Assembly: GCF_032118995.1 (NCBI RefSeq)
Contig: NC_092660.1
Location: 18,462,501 to 18,526,500, forward strand
Reading direction: 5' to 3'
Source: Asterias amurensis
Lineage: Eukaryota > Echinodermata > Asteroidea > Forcipulatida > Asteriidae
Length of the DNA: 64,000 nt
Under the pieces are notes generated by a model, which was not told the origin of the DNA, did not search any database, and saw only the letters and a program-made list of their open reading frames with translations. Position 1 is the stretch's first letter, and each line of letters begins with the position of its first letter. The position numbers were made by a program, and so were the translations under genes. Positions 34,901 to 45,632 of the stretch are shown here, in pieces.

Positions 34901-37900
34901 TGGGCGCGAATACCTATTTATAAACCGGATAGTCCTGTAATTACAACTAAGTAACCGGATATTCTTTAATATCCAAATATCCGCTGACGTCGGGCGACAA
35001 CTGATAGGAATGTTTTGTCTGAATCCTTATGAAACTTCTATTAAGACAGCAAATATTAAGTATTTAACTATGCTCACCTCCGTGAAGAGTTAAAACATGA
35101 CATTTCTGAGGTAATTTGTTCAAAGATTACAAAAGTTTTCCTTCACGTTGAGTGAATCACAATCAAAAGAAAAAGCAAATCGCAATCTTTAAATTAGATC
35201 CGGTTATTTTTATGAATGAACCGAGTGACACTGTCTAAAACTAATATCAATCCGCCCATAAGATCTCATTCATAAACGAACAGCGCACTCTAGCGGCAAA
35301 AAAAAATTCACTATTCACCCAGCACTAGAAATTACCTCTTTCTCAAAAACTACTTTACTTCAGAGGGAGCCGTTTCTCACAAGGTTTTATACTATCAACA
35401 GCTCTCCATTGTTCGTTACCAAGTAAGTTTTAATGTAAACAATTGTTTTGAGTAATTACCAACAGTGTCCAGTGACTTTTATGTTATGAAATTGAATCTC
35501 TGTTTGTGTGTAGAACCTGACTGGTCAGAAGGCGACACCCGAGCATGCATCTCAACTGCTGGAGAAACACTTCACAACAGCTTCAGGGAGGAAGACACCT
35601 GTTGTACTCCTCGTGGACGAGGTGGGTGGGGGGGGTCAAGGGTCATAAATGGGTGTGGTTAAACCCGACAACGGATTTTGTCTCTCTTCCGGGACTCGCT
35701 GGTATTGTCAAATGGTCACGCGAGATAGACAAATTGCGTTGTCAGCAGTAACAGATAATTCCGAAGTGGCTAGTAGACCCTTGTGATTGTCAGAATTTTA
35801 TAATTTGGAAGACTTCTTAGTTCTGAAAAGAACTGTCTTGCTTATTAAGTTGTACCTTGGCGGCTGGTAGGAAAACGTCCGGGATTACTACTTTGGCTTA
35901 GTGGATCGAGGGAGTTCTCTTTTATTAACTTATTCTCGTTCCCTTCTCTCTCCCTGTCTATTTCATATTCTAGTTGGATCTGTTGTGGACACGTAAGCAA
36001 GGTGTATTATACAGCCTTTTTGATTGGCCAAGCCGACCCAAAGCACGCCTGATTGTCTTAGCCATCGCTAACACTATGGATCTACCAGAGAGGATCATGA
36101 TGAATAGAGTGTCTAGCAGACTGGTAGGTGGTTTTGCTTTGTTGTAGGTGTTCTTTTAGTGATGCTGATGAGGGTGGGAGTAGCCCCAGGAATTACACAA
36201 ATGCGAGAAAGGTTCCACTAGTACTGGCACCCCAGTTTGATTGGCAGGGGGAGGGGTGTCGGAAACCTAAGAACCTAGCAAAAGCTTCAAGGTTCATGGC
36301 TCTGCTTACTGTAAGCAAAGAATCAGCACTTACGGGAGTAGGAAATGCTGTGCTAAGGTCAAGCCTATTTCATCGGTAGGCAGTGAATTTTGGCTAGCAA
36401 TACTAGCGGAGAATGGCAATTGTAAGCACAGAATTTTGCGGTATAAGCAGAGCCGTGAAATTCGGCTCTGGAAGCCTGCTCCAAAGAACATATTGTTTCA
36501 CTTTATCAGAAGGTTAGATCTGGGTGGGTTTGAAAGTGGTCTTGCCAAAAGAAAAACCATCAGTAGTACCGCCTTAAGTTTGAGACCTCTCGTTTGACCC
36601 TTGACCCTTCAGGGTTTAACTCGGATGACCTTCCAGCCATACACCTTTAAGCAGCTCCAGAGCATTGTGCAAAGTCGTCTGGAGGGACTGAGGGCGTTTG
36701 AACCAGACGCGATCCAACTTGCTGCAAGGAAGGTAAGAAATCAAAAACTCCCTCACTAGGTGGCAGCAGACTTTAAGGCGCTTACGTTGGAAGGGACTTT
36801 TCACCAGACAAAAAATACACACAAAGAAGTATGAGTTTTAAACGATTATTTAGAGGACAAAATACATACACATACAATGGATATTGTAGATTGGTTTTAA
36901 TGAGTGCATTTTTACTTCCAACAACTTGTGTTGTATTGCAACTTCGATAACCAATAGAGTAAAAATGTTCACAGATTTGTTGTTTTATGCATATTTTGGG
37001 ATACACTAGTGAGAACACTGGTCTTTGACATTTACCAAACGTCTTACATGTAGGTGGTTAGAGGAGAGCATTTTTGACAAGTTGTTTTCCCTTTTCTTTT
37101 TATATTCTAGGTTGCAGCTGTTTCAGGAGATGCCAGGAGAGCATTAGACATCTGTCGGCGTGCCACAGAGCTTGCTGAAGCAGCCAAACCTACAGGGAAA
37201 GGGAAGGGACCACTGGTGGGGATGAAACATGTCGATACTGCTTTAACAGAGATGTTCAGCTCACCAAAGATCATTGCTATAAGGTAGGCCTAACCCTCCT
37301 ACTAACTCGTGAAAAGCTTGAAGTAAGCGCAGAATTCCCTGCTTCAATAAGTGCCAAATCTTTGGTTACAGCCATGAAATAAGTTTCCTTTTTTTTTAAC
37401 TTTTTTTTTAAACTGTATTCAGTCTATTTCTTGGTTGTTTGTATCATTGTACCTTTGTTTACACCATAATATAGTTTTGAGGGTTTAATCAAGTTTTAAG
37501 GGTTTGGGTACATTTTGTACAACACAAAACACAAATGCCACAGATTTACATTCAACTTACACAATTTAAAAATAATGATGGTAGAAAGCTTCCCTGAAAA
37601 TTGGATTTGCTGAGACACTTTAGTTTTTGAGAAATGAGTAAAACAATTTCACCAAAATAATTTTTGTCTCGGTGAGAATTCTTTTAAATTTATCATCTTC
37701 ACGACTCTCCTGAAAAACTTGACGACTTATGAAGCTGAAACTTCTACATGTAAATTATATTCCATGCATCTTCATTCGCAGTGAGTAGGGAGTCAAATCT
37801 TGGCCAAAAACTTTGTATACAAAAGGTATAAAAACAATTTAATGACGGCTTAATTTGACACTTTTTTCAGGCAAGCCTCAAGACATGAGCAGATCTTCTT

Positions 37901-39464
37901 AAGAGCCATCACAACAGAATTCAAGATGTCGGGCCTGGAGGAAGCCGCATTTGAAAAGGTACCAACGTTCATTTCAAGAAACTCTTTTGGCCCTTCTCCA
38001 AATCCTTTGTTTTCTTTCATAAACGTGCACCTGTAGAAACCTGCTTTAAACCTTAACTGGAGGTTTTTTTGCATTGTAATCATAGCCAAGCAGTCTATTT
38101 CACTGAGCCCAGGCTCCATTGTTGACAGCAGCATAGTGTGGGTTAGAATCCTGGTCATGACACTTGTGCCCTTAAGCTAACAAAACCAACACTATAAGAG
38201 CCCTTGTCTGATGCTTCTGGGTTTTATCAAAAGTTTTATTAAAGTCTAGAAGCACTTTACAAGAAAAACAACACAAAATACCAATAGTCTTATGAAGAAA
38301 CTTCTTTACATACTACTGTACTTTTAAAGTAATATTTGTTTCTTATGTATAGTTTTATTTAAATGCATTCTAAACGAACGCACCCATTGTTTATCCTTAC
38401 CCTTTCTGTTATTTTTACTTATTTATTCTTATTAGATATTTATTATTTACTATTGGTTGTATAATTATCTGCTTTTATTATTGCTTTGTGTACTATATTA
38501 TGTTAAATCTATATTAATTTGATTGTGTACCCCAGATGTAGGGCAACAGATCTACGGATCATAGTATGTATTTGCTTTTGTTGTCCCTTGCCCATCTCGG
38601 GGTATATGTCTTGTATTTTGTGTTGTACTGTTATGGTAAATAAAATAATAGTAATAATAATAATAATTCTGCATTGTTAACTTCTTGCTGATTATGTTTG
38701 TGTAAATATTATTACAATGTTTTAATGGCTTAGGCATTTTAAAGTGAGATTGATTGTAACTTTTGTGTATCTTTCTGTTTGCACTATTAGGTTCTGGTAC
38801 AGCATATATCCATCTGCAGACTTGAAGGTAAGTTCAACAAATACTCTCTTAAGTTGATTTACAGTGACTTATCCAATTTCCTTATGGGGTTGGGTCACAA
38901 AAAAGTGCAGATACTGGTCTTTGCCGATGACACCAGTATTCTACTGGCGCTTATAACTGATAGTCTACTTTCTTCAGTGAAGAGGTTTATTTTATCAATT
39001 CCAACAAACTCACATTTTTCAGTGTTGTATCACCACTTTTGCACTAGTGGCTTCATCAGACTGGCAACTCATCACAGCTGGTTTTCTCCAGCTCATCACA
39101 ACCTCTATAATTGTCTCTGATAAACTATAACATGAAAAAACCAGCCGTGGTGAAACGTCACTGAAAAAAATGTGAGTTTGTTCTCCATATTTTGTTCATT
39201 GGAATTGGTAAAATGAACATCTTTACTGAAGTTTTAATGGACGTTCCTAATGAATTTCTATTCAAGTTCTACTCTTGTTTTTTGTGCCTCCTCTCGACAG
39301 GTCTTCATCCACCAGTAGTTTCCGAGGTGTCAGCTGTTTGTAGCAGGTTGGCGTCATGTCGCCTAATCCTCCTCGAGTCTGGTACCAATGAACTGAAGCA
39401 ACGCATACGACTTAACATCAGTCAGGATGACGTGGGGTATGCATTGAAGGAACATGGTGAATGA
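26487..39464 (+). CDS. ORC1: Origin recognition complex subunit 1, 15 exons, 1026 aa
   Basis: This is the AAA+ subunit of ORC that binds origins and helps load MCM in the nucleus. The exons are 26487-26581, 28313-28422, 29286-29497, 30937-31285, 31919-33003, 33292-33404, 33724-33825, 34216-34390, 35514-35621, 35974-36123, 36613-36732, 37111-37283, 37871-37958, 38791-38827 and 39301-39464. All phases match. Residues about 33-176 are a BAH domain ([17 protein letters not shown]). Residues 180-650 are a Lys-rich disordered linker with TPxK repeats, a possible cyclin motif RKLNI (329-333) and an AT-hook RGRPR (562-566). The AAA+ core has Walker A GVPGTGKT (695-702), Walker B VVLLVDELD (777-785), sensor-1 Asn816 and sensor-2 GDARR (879-883). 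The winged helix ends in [16 protein letters not shown]. It is longer than human (861 aa), mostly in the linker. The 3' UTR may reach an AATAAA at 40877. Confidence 0.97.
27090..27425. mobile_element. Family-2 MITE, left end worn, ORC1 intron 1
   Basis: The interior landmarks are CCACACTTCGTGTATCACA, GCGTTTCGCCGTGTCATGAC and AAAGCATTTCATGGAC. It ends CTGTACCGAAAGGGTCCAAT then GGCTTTAA. Confidence 0.75.
28862..29063. mobile_element. Short TIR element in ORC1 intron 2
   Basis: ACAATAGACCGATCCACTAA then GCTCCGCCC pairs with GGGCGGAGCCTACTGGATCT then GTCTATTGT. The arms are about 30 bp and the element about 200 bp. It has no coding capacity. Confidence 0.75.
29846..30184. mobile_element. Family-2 MITE, full length, ORC1 intron 3
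   Basis: It runs from TTAAAGCCATTGGACACTTT to GAAAGTGTATAATGGCTTTA, and so defines the terminal inverted repeats of this second TTAA-type family. Confidence 0.85.
30486..30873. mobile_element. Family-1 MITE, full length, ORC1 intron 3
   Basis: It runs from CTTAAAAGCAGTGGACACTA to AGTGTCCACTGCCTTTAA and belongs to the GAGACCTC subfamily. It ends 63 bp before ORC1 exon 4. Confidence 0.85.
31071..31180 (+). repeat. ORC1: Lys-Thr-Pro repeat coding tract in ORC1 exon 4
   Basis: Residues 187-221 are built from short units such as [10 protein letters not shown] and AKTPNK, encoded by imperfect CAAGACCCC-type repeats. Five copies fit the full CDK consensus TPxK. The tract directly follows the BAH domain. 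Confidence 0.85.
31463..31847. mobile_element. Family-1 MITE, full length, ORC1 intron 4
   Basis: It runs from TTTTAAAGGCAGTGGACACT to AGTGTTCACTGTCTTTAA, opposite in orientation to the copy in intron 3. It ends 71 bp before ORC1 exon 5. Confidence 0.85.
31885..31912 (+). repeat. 28-T tract at the ORC1 exon 5 splice acceptor
   Basis: An uninterrupted run of about 28 T, followed by CAACAG, forms the polypyrimidine tract of the exon starting at 31919. A full-length MITE ends about 40 bp upstream at 31847. Confidence 0.85.
33053..33270. mobile_element. Family-3 MITE, half copy, ORC1 intron 5
   Basis: It starts TTAAAGGGTTTTGGTACATT and is colinear with the half copy at 22698-22900; the far terminal repeat is missing. 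Confidence 0.65.
33450..33592. repeat. ACTAGTC palindromic repeat, ORC1 intron 6
   Basis: ACAAAGAGTTAGGACTAGTC pairs with GAGTAGTCTTAACTCTTTGT across about 140 bp. Relatives are at 16850-17350 (split by a MITE) and 52142-52300. Confidence 0.7.
33596..33680. mobile_element. Family-1 MITE fragment in ORC1 intron 6
   Basis: TTCACTTGGTGTATCCTAAC followed by CTCAATTGGTCGTTGAAG is a short internal piece. Confidence 0.6.
34625..34712 (-). mobile_element. SINE head fragment in ORC1 intron 8
   Basis: TGTCATGACCGGGACTCAAA then CCCACATTGCTGGG is the B-box region in reverse. Confidence 0.6.
34710..35478 (+). mobile_element. Family-1 MITE copy split by the hAT MITE
   Basis: Left part 34710-34802 (ACACCCTTG to GTGAGAAATTAC) and right part 35336-35478 (CTCTTTCTCAAAAACTAC to GTGTCCAGTG) are contiguous in intact family-1 copies. 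Its 3' end lies 36 bp before ORC1 exon 9. Confidence 0.8.
34803..35327. mobile_element. hAT-type MITE with perfect 8-bp target duplication
   Basis: The ends are TAGGCCTGGGCGAATA and the inverted TAGTGCTGGGTGAATA, typical of hAT elements. GAAATTAC is duplicated exactly at 34795-34802 and 35328-35335. The 525-bp element has no coding capacity. It interrupts an older TTAA-type MITE in ORC1 intron 8. Confidence 0.85.
36925..37045. mobile_element. Family-1 MITE fragment in ORC1 intron 11
   Basis: TTGCAACTTCGATAACC, ATATTTTGGGATACAC and GGTCTTTGACATTTACC are in family order; the left half and the terminal repeat are lost. Confidence 0.6.
37494..37843. mobile_element. Family-3 MITE, nearly full length, ORC1 intron 12
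   Basis: It starts TTTTAAGGGTTTGGGTACAT and ends AAAGGTATAAAAACAATTTA. It stops 28 bp before ORC1 exon 13. Confidence 0.75.
38854..38960 (+). mobile_element. Possible LINE reverse transcriptase scrap
   Basis: A short open frame reads YSDLSNFL, then [14 protein letters not shown], resembling the catalytic FADD box of LINE reverse transcriptases. Nothing else of a LINE is recognisable nearby, so chance similarity is possible. Confidence 0.3.
39001..39186. repeat. Inverted-repeat element in ORC1 intron 14
   Basis: CAACAAACTCACATTTTTCA at the left pairs with CTGAAAAAAATGTGAGTTTG at the right. The interior holds CCAGCTCATCACAACC and GTGAAACGTCACTG. Confidence 0.65.
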
Positions 39465-39550
39465 AGATGGATACTAGATGATGAGAGTTTCCGGTAAAGA
39501 TTATAGTAAACAAACATTGACTGTTTGAAAAATGCTATTGTTAAAAATAC

Positions 39551-39745
39551 AACTCCCCAGGCAGGCCTGATACTTTACGGAAGCAACAAAGGCGATTGCC
39601 TCCATGCCCCCTGGTTATTGCCTTGGGTGCCCTTGAAATGATCCAGTAGAAGTTTACAATTTCCTCATAGGGTGCCGGGTGCCCTCTACAAACGAGAAAA
39701 TGCCTTGGTGCCCTTGCTTTCAAAAACACATCATACAGGGGCATG
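39551..39745 (-). repeat. GGTGCCCTT dispersed repeat
   Basis: CAGGCAGGCCTGATACTTTA, ATTGCCTTGGGTGCCCTTGA and TTCCTCATAGGGTGCC define a roughly 190-bp unit just after ORC1. Relatives are at 20470-20575 (inverse), 23610-23800, 55170-55345 and 59146-59255. Confidence 0.7.
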
Positions 39746-40876
39746 CCAGGGCGTGATCATCGGCATGTTCTAGAAGCCAAGTGAAACTAGAACGCTCCGG
39801 GGATCAAGGAAGGAGTCCCATTTTAACCATAACACAAGTAAGATCAGTCAATATTTGTTTTATATTACCCAAAACAAATTGCACCTAGACATCCACATTT
39901 TAGGTCAAAGACTATGCACAAATTTCTGAGCAGGGATCAGAATTTACACTGGACCACAGGCCCAAGGTTTTTGTGTCGGGCCAGTCAACTCATGACCAAT
40001 CTTGGTCCGGTTGTCTTGTGTTTTTCTGTTCATTCAACATTTTTTTCTGATTTTCAATTTTTGACTTTTGAGTCCGATAAGAATCTGTCAACTCTCGTGA
40101 GTATTAAAGACTACTCTCAAATGAGATCGGTCTTCTCTTTTAAAACAAAAAACAAACAGCTATTTTGATTTTGGTCTTGTCATTCTCATTTTGAGTCGTG
40201 TGTCGTGAAAATAATTCTGGTCCAGTAAATATTATGAGTGGTCCGGTAAAAGTTGTCAGCGACAAATCCTGCCGTCTTGTGGATTTTTCCCACAATTTTG
40301 AGCCTAATCGAGTAAAAACAGAATATGCAAAATATTTTCAATTGAATTAATCTCCAAAAACAGATGAATATTATATTTTTACTTTTCCTATGAACTTTTT
40401 TGTACTGGTGTTATTTTTTTTTTTGACATTTGCCATCTTTCCAACATTTTGATATATAAAACATAAAGTATTATTCTTGATTTTTGTTACTGTTAAACAG
40501 ATTTAAAAATTGTACTTAAAATGTCTTGGTCAGTCTAATTGTATCCCCCCCCCCAGTTTGTTTTTATTCTGTAGGAAATATATTTTGCATTTTGAGAGAA
40601 CACAATTTCCAAATTTAGATTTATAAAAGTTCAATCTTAGTAACCAGTTAGTTTTGTCCAACTATGCTGTACATGTGATCAGTCATACCAACATTATCAG
40701 AGTCTTAAAAGTCTGGTGTTGGATTTTTTTAGATTGAGAGAAAAAAAGAATCCTAATAAATCACCCAGATAATAATAACAACAATCATAAAGTCACAAGA
40801 AAGTATTAAGAAAGGCTTTAATTTAGTTAACATAGTATTTTAATTTGTATTTACCGTGTAAAAGTATAACATTTTA

Positions 40877-40882
40877 ATAAAT
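40877..40882 (+). terminator. Candidate ORC1 polyadenylation signal
   Basis: AATAAA lies about 1.4 kb after the ORC1 stop codon, in AT-rich sequence before the convergent TTC33 gene. It is only a candidate, because the hexamer is common in such sequence. Confidence 0.25.
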
Positions 40883-41171
40883 TTCTATAAAATATATTTA
40901 ACTGCCTACTTTCACTTGATTCTTTATTCCAGTGCCAGCACATTTTATGTGTTGTGGTCATCTTACTCGTAGATTAAAATCTCATAGTGAAATAATGTTT
41001 GTTTTAAGGAAGAAAAGGAAGAACAAACACCTCTTATCAAATAAGAAATAGATAGTCTTTTGCATAGAACTTGTTTGGGTTTTCATACTAGGCTCGCTTC
41101 TCTTTGAATCAAAGAAAATACTGTTTACAAAAGGAGCTCTCTAGCATCGACTCATCAAATCAATCAACTTG

Positions 41172-41405
41172 TACAAGCGGATTGGAGCACCGAACTCAAG
41201 CTATGGTGTTCCTGTTCAGCAGAGTGTGGGTTCAAATCCCAGTCGTGACACTTGTGTCCCTGAGCAAGACACTTTACTGTATTTGCTTCTCTAAACCCAG
41301 GGGTAAAAGGGTACCTGTGAAGGCAGAGATGGTTCTTGTGGTTGGTTTTGCTAAGTGCGCTACATATTTGGCGACACAGGTTGTACACTCCCCAGGGAGC
41401 TGAGA
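41172..41405 (+). mobile_element. tRNA-derived SINE, best copy
   Basis: A pol III B box GGTTCAAATCC lies at 41229-41239, in a tRNA-like head (GAGCACCGAACTCAAGC). The body continues GCAAGACACTTTACTG, CCCAGGGGTAAAAGGGTACC and ends CCCCAGGGAGCTGAGAT. Confidence 0.8.
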
Positions 41406-41563
41406 TCAACAAATTCCTCCAATAGTTTTGCAGAACTTCTGTCTACACATTCCTCTGATGTAGTTTGCTGAAGTTCTATCAACATACTGCACTCCTCCGC
41501 TGGTTTGGCTGAAGTTCTGTACAACAATCAACACATTCCTCTGAAAGTTTTGCCAAAGTCCTG

Positions 41564-43771
41564 TCACCTCTTCTTGTCAGTGTCCGAATCATTGCTCTCA
41601 CTCAAACTTGAATCTTCATCGAGACAGTCCAAGTTTTCTCCAGTCTTGGTTCCATCGCAGAACGCTTGCTTTTCAGAGGACTTGCCAAGATCGTTTTCCG
41701 GGTCTTCATTTGAATGCTCCTCTTCCGTAACTGCGCTCTCTCCAGTGATTCCTAGTTTATTCTTCAGTAATGATATCGCCCAGCTAAGATCTTCCGTCCA
41801 GAGTTCGTCTTCAGCTGGGTTCAGGTGGAGTGCCTTGGAGAAACTAACAACTGCCTACAGAAAGTAACAACGCCAGTGAAAAATAGATCTTATGAAAATG
41901 AAGGAAAACAAATTCCCTTGTTTTATAAACTGCTTCCTGAATGTGCAGAATAATGTACATTTGAGATGTACAGACTCATCATTTCAAAAAGGTATCTACG
42001 GGAAACTCAGGCTTCAAAATAATACAAGGCACCAACAGCAATTGCCATGGTGCCCTTTGCTTAGTTCTGATACAAGTCAAGTTTTAATTTCGCTCAAGTG
42101 TGCATAATTAAACACAAACCCCCAAAACAAGGATGGATATGGTATCTTACTAGTTTAACGTCTCCTAGTCCAAGTTGCGCTCTTCCGAGGGTCTGGTATC
42201 CAACCCACCATCGAGGGTTATACTTGACTGCATCTTCAGCTGACTGTACAGCTGGGAACACCTCGTGGAGGATCAACAACGCCTAAAATATCGAGGAGAG
42301 AAATTAAAAAGATATATGTTGACTGACAAATTAATGGGAATGATACCTTTTGTTTTGGGGACTGTTTGTAAAGCGATACCATGTGAATTGCTTTTATGGC
42401 AAAGGATATCACGCGACAAGGCCCAATTTCATAGAGCTGCAAGAAAAAAGAAACACTGAAAATATTGCTTAAAATTGTCCTGCTTAGCACAACTAAGCAG
42501 GATAGCAGATAAATTTTGTACGTAAAAGGTATAGGGTAATCCGGAGCTTTTAACACACCGGACAAGTGAGACTGTGACACCCTGCTGGGACAGCTTTTTG
42601 CCAACAAACTTTACATAACTACATGTATATCCCCAAGGTGTTCTTACCTGCGCTTTCATGTCCAAAATGTGTTCATTTTCCGGGGTTAGTTGAAGAGCTT
42701 CATCCCACTTCTTGATTGCCTCCCAGTACCTAAAATGAAGGGGAAAAAAAGGACAAAAAATGGGTAAGATTTAAAAGCACAGGATGCTTTTTATTCCCTT
42801 TGGGATCTCTGTATCCTATCTTTTAAAGCCAGTGGACACTATCGGTAATTGTCAAAGACTAGCCTTCACAGTTGGTGTATCTCAACATATGCATAAAATA
42901 ACAAACCTGTTTGTTGAGCTCAATCGGTCATCGAACTTGCAAGATAATAATGAAAGAAAAAAACACCCTTGTCACACGAAGTTGTGTGCGTTTAGATGGT
43001 TGATTTCGAGACCTCAAGTTCTAAACTTGAGGTCTCGATATCAAAGTCGTGGAAAATAACTTCTTTCTCGAAAACTATGGCATTTCAGAGGGAGCCGTTT
43101 TTCACAATGTTTTGTACCATCAATCTCTCCCCATTACTCGTCACCAAGAAAGGTTTTATGCTAATAATTATTTTGAGTAATTACCAATAGTGTCCACTGC
43201 CTTTAAAGGCACTGGACACATTTTTTTTCAATCACCAAGTATTCTCACTTGGTGTATCCTAACATTATGCATACAATAACAAATTTGTGAAAATTTTGGC
43301 TAAATTGGTCATTGAAGTTGAAAGAAAATAATGAAAGAAAAACACCCTTGTTGACCAAATTTGTGTGCTTTCAGATAACTGAAGTCAATTTCTTTGTTTT
43401 TATAAACCTGAAATACTGTAGGGATGCTTTCCAATTACCCAGCCAGACCCACTTAGAGATAGTTTTGACTGGTCCTTAGATGTTAATGAACATTTGGCCA
43501 CTGCCGACTTGTTTAGGGAGATCACTGGGGGTGAGTTGCGTCCGCAGATCTACCTTTCAGCCTCTGCCAAGATTGCCCCTTCTTCCTTCAGTCTTTTGCT
43601 CTTACTACTGGCATCTTCCAGTAAGCCAAGCTTCTGTTGCTTAGAAACCATCAAGATCTCCTCCTCATCCGAGCTGTCTGAATTCTGCTGCCCTGTCACC
43701 TCTTGAAAGTTTGAAGTGGCGGACTTTGAAATCTGTTGTCCGAGTTTTCTTTTCCAGCCAAACGTGGTCAT
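41564..43771 (-). CDS. TTC33: Tetratricopeptide repeat protein 33, 4 coding exons, 240 aa
   Basis: The exons are 43771-43554, 42729-42648, 42282-42151 and 41854-41564, with matching phases. The N-terminus MTTFGWKRKLGQQ aligns with human MASFGWKRKIGEK. A Ser/Asp/Glu patch (SDSSDEEE) precedes the TPR region, which reads RYWEAIKKWDEALQLTPEN, then HEVFPAVQSAEDAVKYNP, GRAQLGLGDV, FSKALHLNP and EDLSWAISLL. All of these have clear counterparts in human TTC33 (262 aa). The acidic tail differs and ends SDTDKKR. TTC33 is little studied and is thought to be a TPR adaptor, so no activity is inferred. A TTTCAG acceptor at 43793-43791, 19 bp before the ATG, suggests a spliced 5' UTR with the first exon further right. 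The gene is convergent with ORC1 and divergent from PIF1. Confidence 0.93.
42822..43207. mobile_element. Family-1 MITE, full length, TTC33 intron 1
   Basis: It runs from TTTTAAAGCCAGTGGACACT to AGTGTCCACTGCCTTTAA with the GAGACCTC centre. A second partial copy follows directly. Confidence 0.85.
43204..43400. mobile_element. Family-1 MITE, partial, abutting the previous copy
   Basis: TTAAAGGCACTGGACACATT begins at the end of the preceding copy, sharing its terminal TTTAAAGG, and the match fades after GTGTGCTTTCAGA. The tandem arrangement suggests insertion at the TTAA border of the first copy. Confidence 0.7.
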
Positions 43772-43945
43772 GTTGTCGTTTGATTTTAACCTGAAACATT
43801 GATTTTTATTTAGATTTTAATTAATTTCCTCCATACTGATGTGAAAGTTGAAAGGCTAATGAGGTTAACCATGAGAAACAGGCGAGCAAAGAAAATGGCC
43901 GTCGGCAGGAGGGTTACGTTATCGCAACTACCCTAGCCCCACGTG

Positions 43946-44041
43946 ACTTGTGTGGTACAAATGCTAGCTGAATCCTCACTTAATTAAGGAATCCTACCAT
44001 GTAACTAAGGATTCAGCTAGCCAGCCTTGGCCACACAAGTG
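43946..44041. mobile_element. Foldback element, GCCCCAC family, copy 1
   Basis: TAGCCCCACGTGACTTGTGT and GCTAGCTGAATCCT are repeated inversely as AGGATTCAGCTAGC and CACACAAGTGGGGCTA. It lies about 175 bp upstream of the TTC33 start codon. Confidence 0.75.
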
Positions 44042-44546
44042 GGGCTAAACCTTCCCCAACCAAACAAAGTTTGTTCGAACGAGACGCTTGCAATATTGTT
44101 GGCATTTTATATAATATTTCAATTATAATTAATTTGTTAAAAAATAAAGCAAATAAATAAAGTGTTCATAAAAAAAAAATTGCTCAGATTCAGAACACAG
44201 GTAGGTACAGTAACTTTGTTCAGCGAGGTGTGTAAACTCAACTGTCTGATCTCTAGTCGTTTGCTACATTAGTGACATTGCTAACAAAAGATTAAATAAC
44301 AACAAAGAACCTACAAACCATGTACAAACTCAACTGTCAGAAAAGAGAAAAAAGAAAAGAAAAAAAGGTAAACATTGTAATTGTTTGTAAAATTAATTTA
44401 ACTTCGTAGTTGCAATGTTTACAAATTAAAATCAAAATGGCTTTAGGAAACCTGTGTAAATAAAACAACAAGAAATACAATTGATTAAAATACAGTTCTA
44501 TCAAGTTTAGGAAGAACACATGGTCTTTAAAAAGAATTCGGGTCAT

Positions 44547-44700
44547 CTCGTACCCAAGTCAACTCGTACCCAAGTCAACTCGTACCCAAGTCAACTCGTA
44601 CCCAAGTCAACTCGTACCCAAGTCAACTCGTACCTAAGTCAACTCGTACCCGAGTCAACTCGTACCTGAGTCAACTCGTACCCAAGTCAACTCGCACCCA
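44547..44700 (+). repeat. 16-bp tandem array, forward
   Basis: About 9.6 copies of CTCGTACCCAAGTCAA with few substitutions. It is the mirror partner of the array at 45488-45632. Confidence 0.95.
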
Positions 44701-45487
44701 AATAAATGTTTACAATTTTTTTTTACTCGTCCTGATAAATATTGTAGTTTAATTTATTTATTTATATTGTTAATCATACATTTAGCTATTCATTGTTGCA
44801 ATGATTTTGTTTTCTTGTTTTTTTTCATGTTGCAGTTTTTTTTTTACTTAGGCTCTATCGGTGGGGAAAATTAATAAGAGAACTTTTTTTTTAATATAGG
44901 CTTGTTAGAATGAATTTTTTGGGTTTTTTTTATTCGGAAAAAGATAATAAGAATTTACGCAAAGTGTTTTGGTTGGGAAAAGTGGAACAGTATATTTGTT
45001 AAAATGTACTTGTTTGAATCGGAAAACGATAATCAGAACATAACGCAAATGAATGAATTGAATGAATTCTTACCATGAAATTTTCTTTTGGGAACACTTT
45101 AAGAGGAAAAACACCAAGGTAAACATGAAGGGTTGCGTTTTATACATAGTATATTTTTTCATTGAAAATAATTGGTCTCATATGAACATGGAGGTTGAAA
45201 TATTTATACCTCCTTGATACGAAGAACTAGTGTGCATCTGATCTGCTCAACGCCTTTCACGGCGACCCTTCAACACGGGAATTTAAAAGAAACCACAATG
45301 GATCTGAATGAATATCCTAGCGGAAAAAAGGCAGAAATGAGATAAACAAACATTAAAAACAAAATTCGTGAGATTATTATTAATAAAAGTGAGCTCCATA
45401 TGATGGTAGAATATCATTTTTATTTCCTATCGCTTACAAAATCACGCCGCACGGAAATTCTCCGTTTCGGCATACAACGTACGTTGT

Positions 45488-45632
45488 ACGGTACGAGTTG
45501 ACTTGGGTACGAGTTGACCTGGGTACGAGTTGACCTAGGTACGAGTTGACTTTGGTACGAGTTGACTTGGGTACAATATTTTGGGTACGAGTTGACTTGG
45601 GTACGAGTTGACTTGGGTACGAGTTGACCTGT
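45488..45632 (-). repeat. 16-bp tandem array, inverted
   Basis: About 8 copies of the reverse complement unit (GGTACGAGTTGACTTG), broken once by ACAATATTTTGGG. With the array at 44547-44700 it brackets about 790 bp of AT-rich sequence without a gene. Confidence 0.95.

Larger units (their letters stand above)
39465..41563. other. Convergent intergenic region ORC1-TTC33
   Basis: It contains the ORC1 3' UTR, a GGTGCCCTT repeat, a foldback remnant at 39750-39830, AT-rich sequence and the SINE at 41172-41405. No further gene is seen. Confidence 0.6.
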
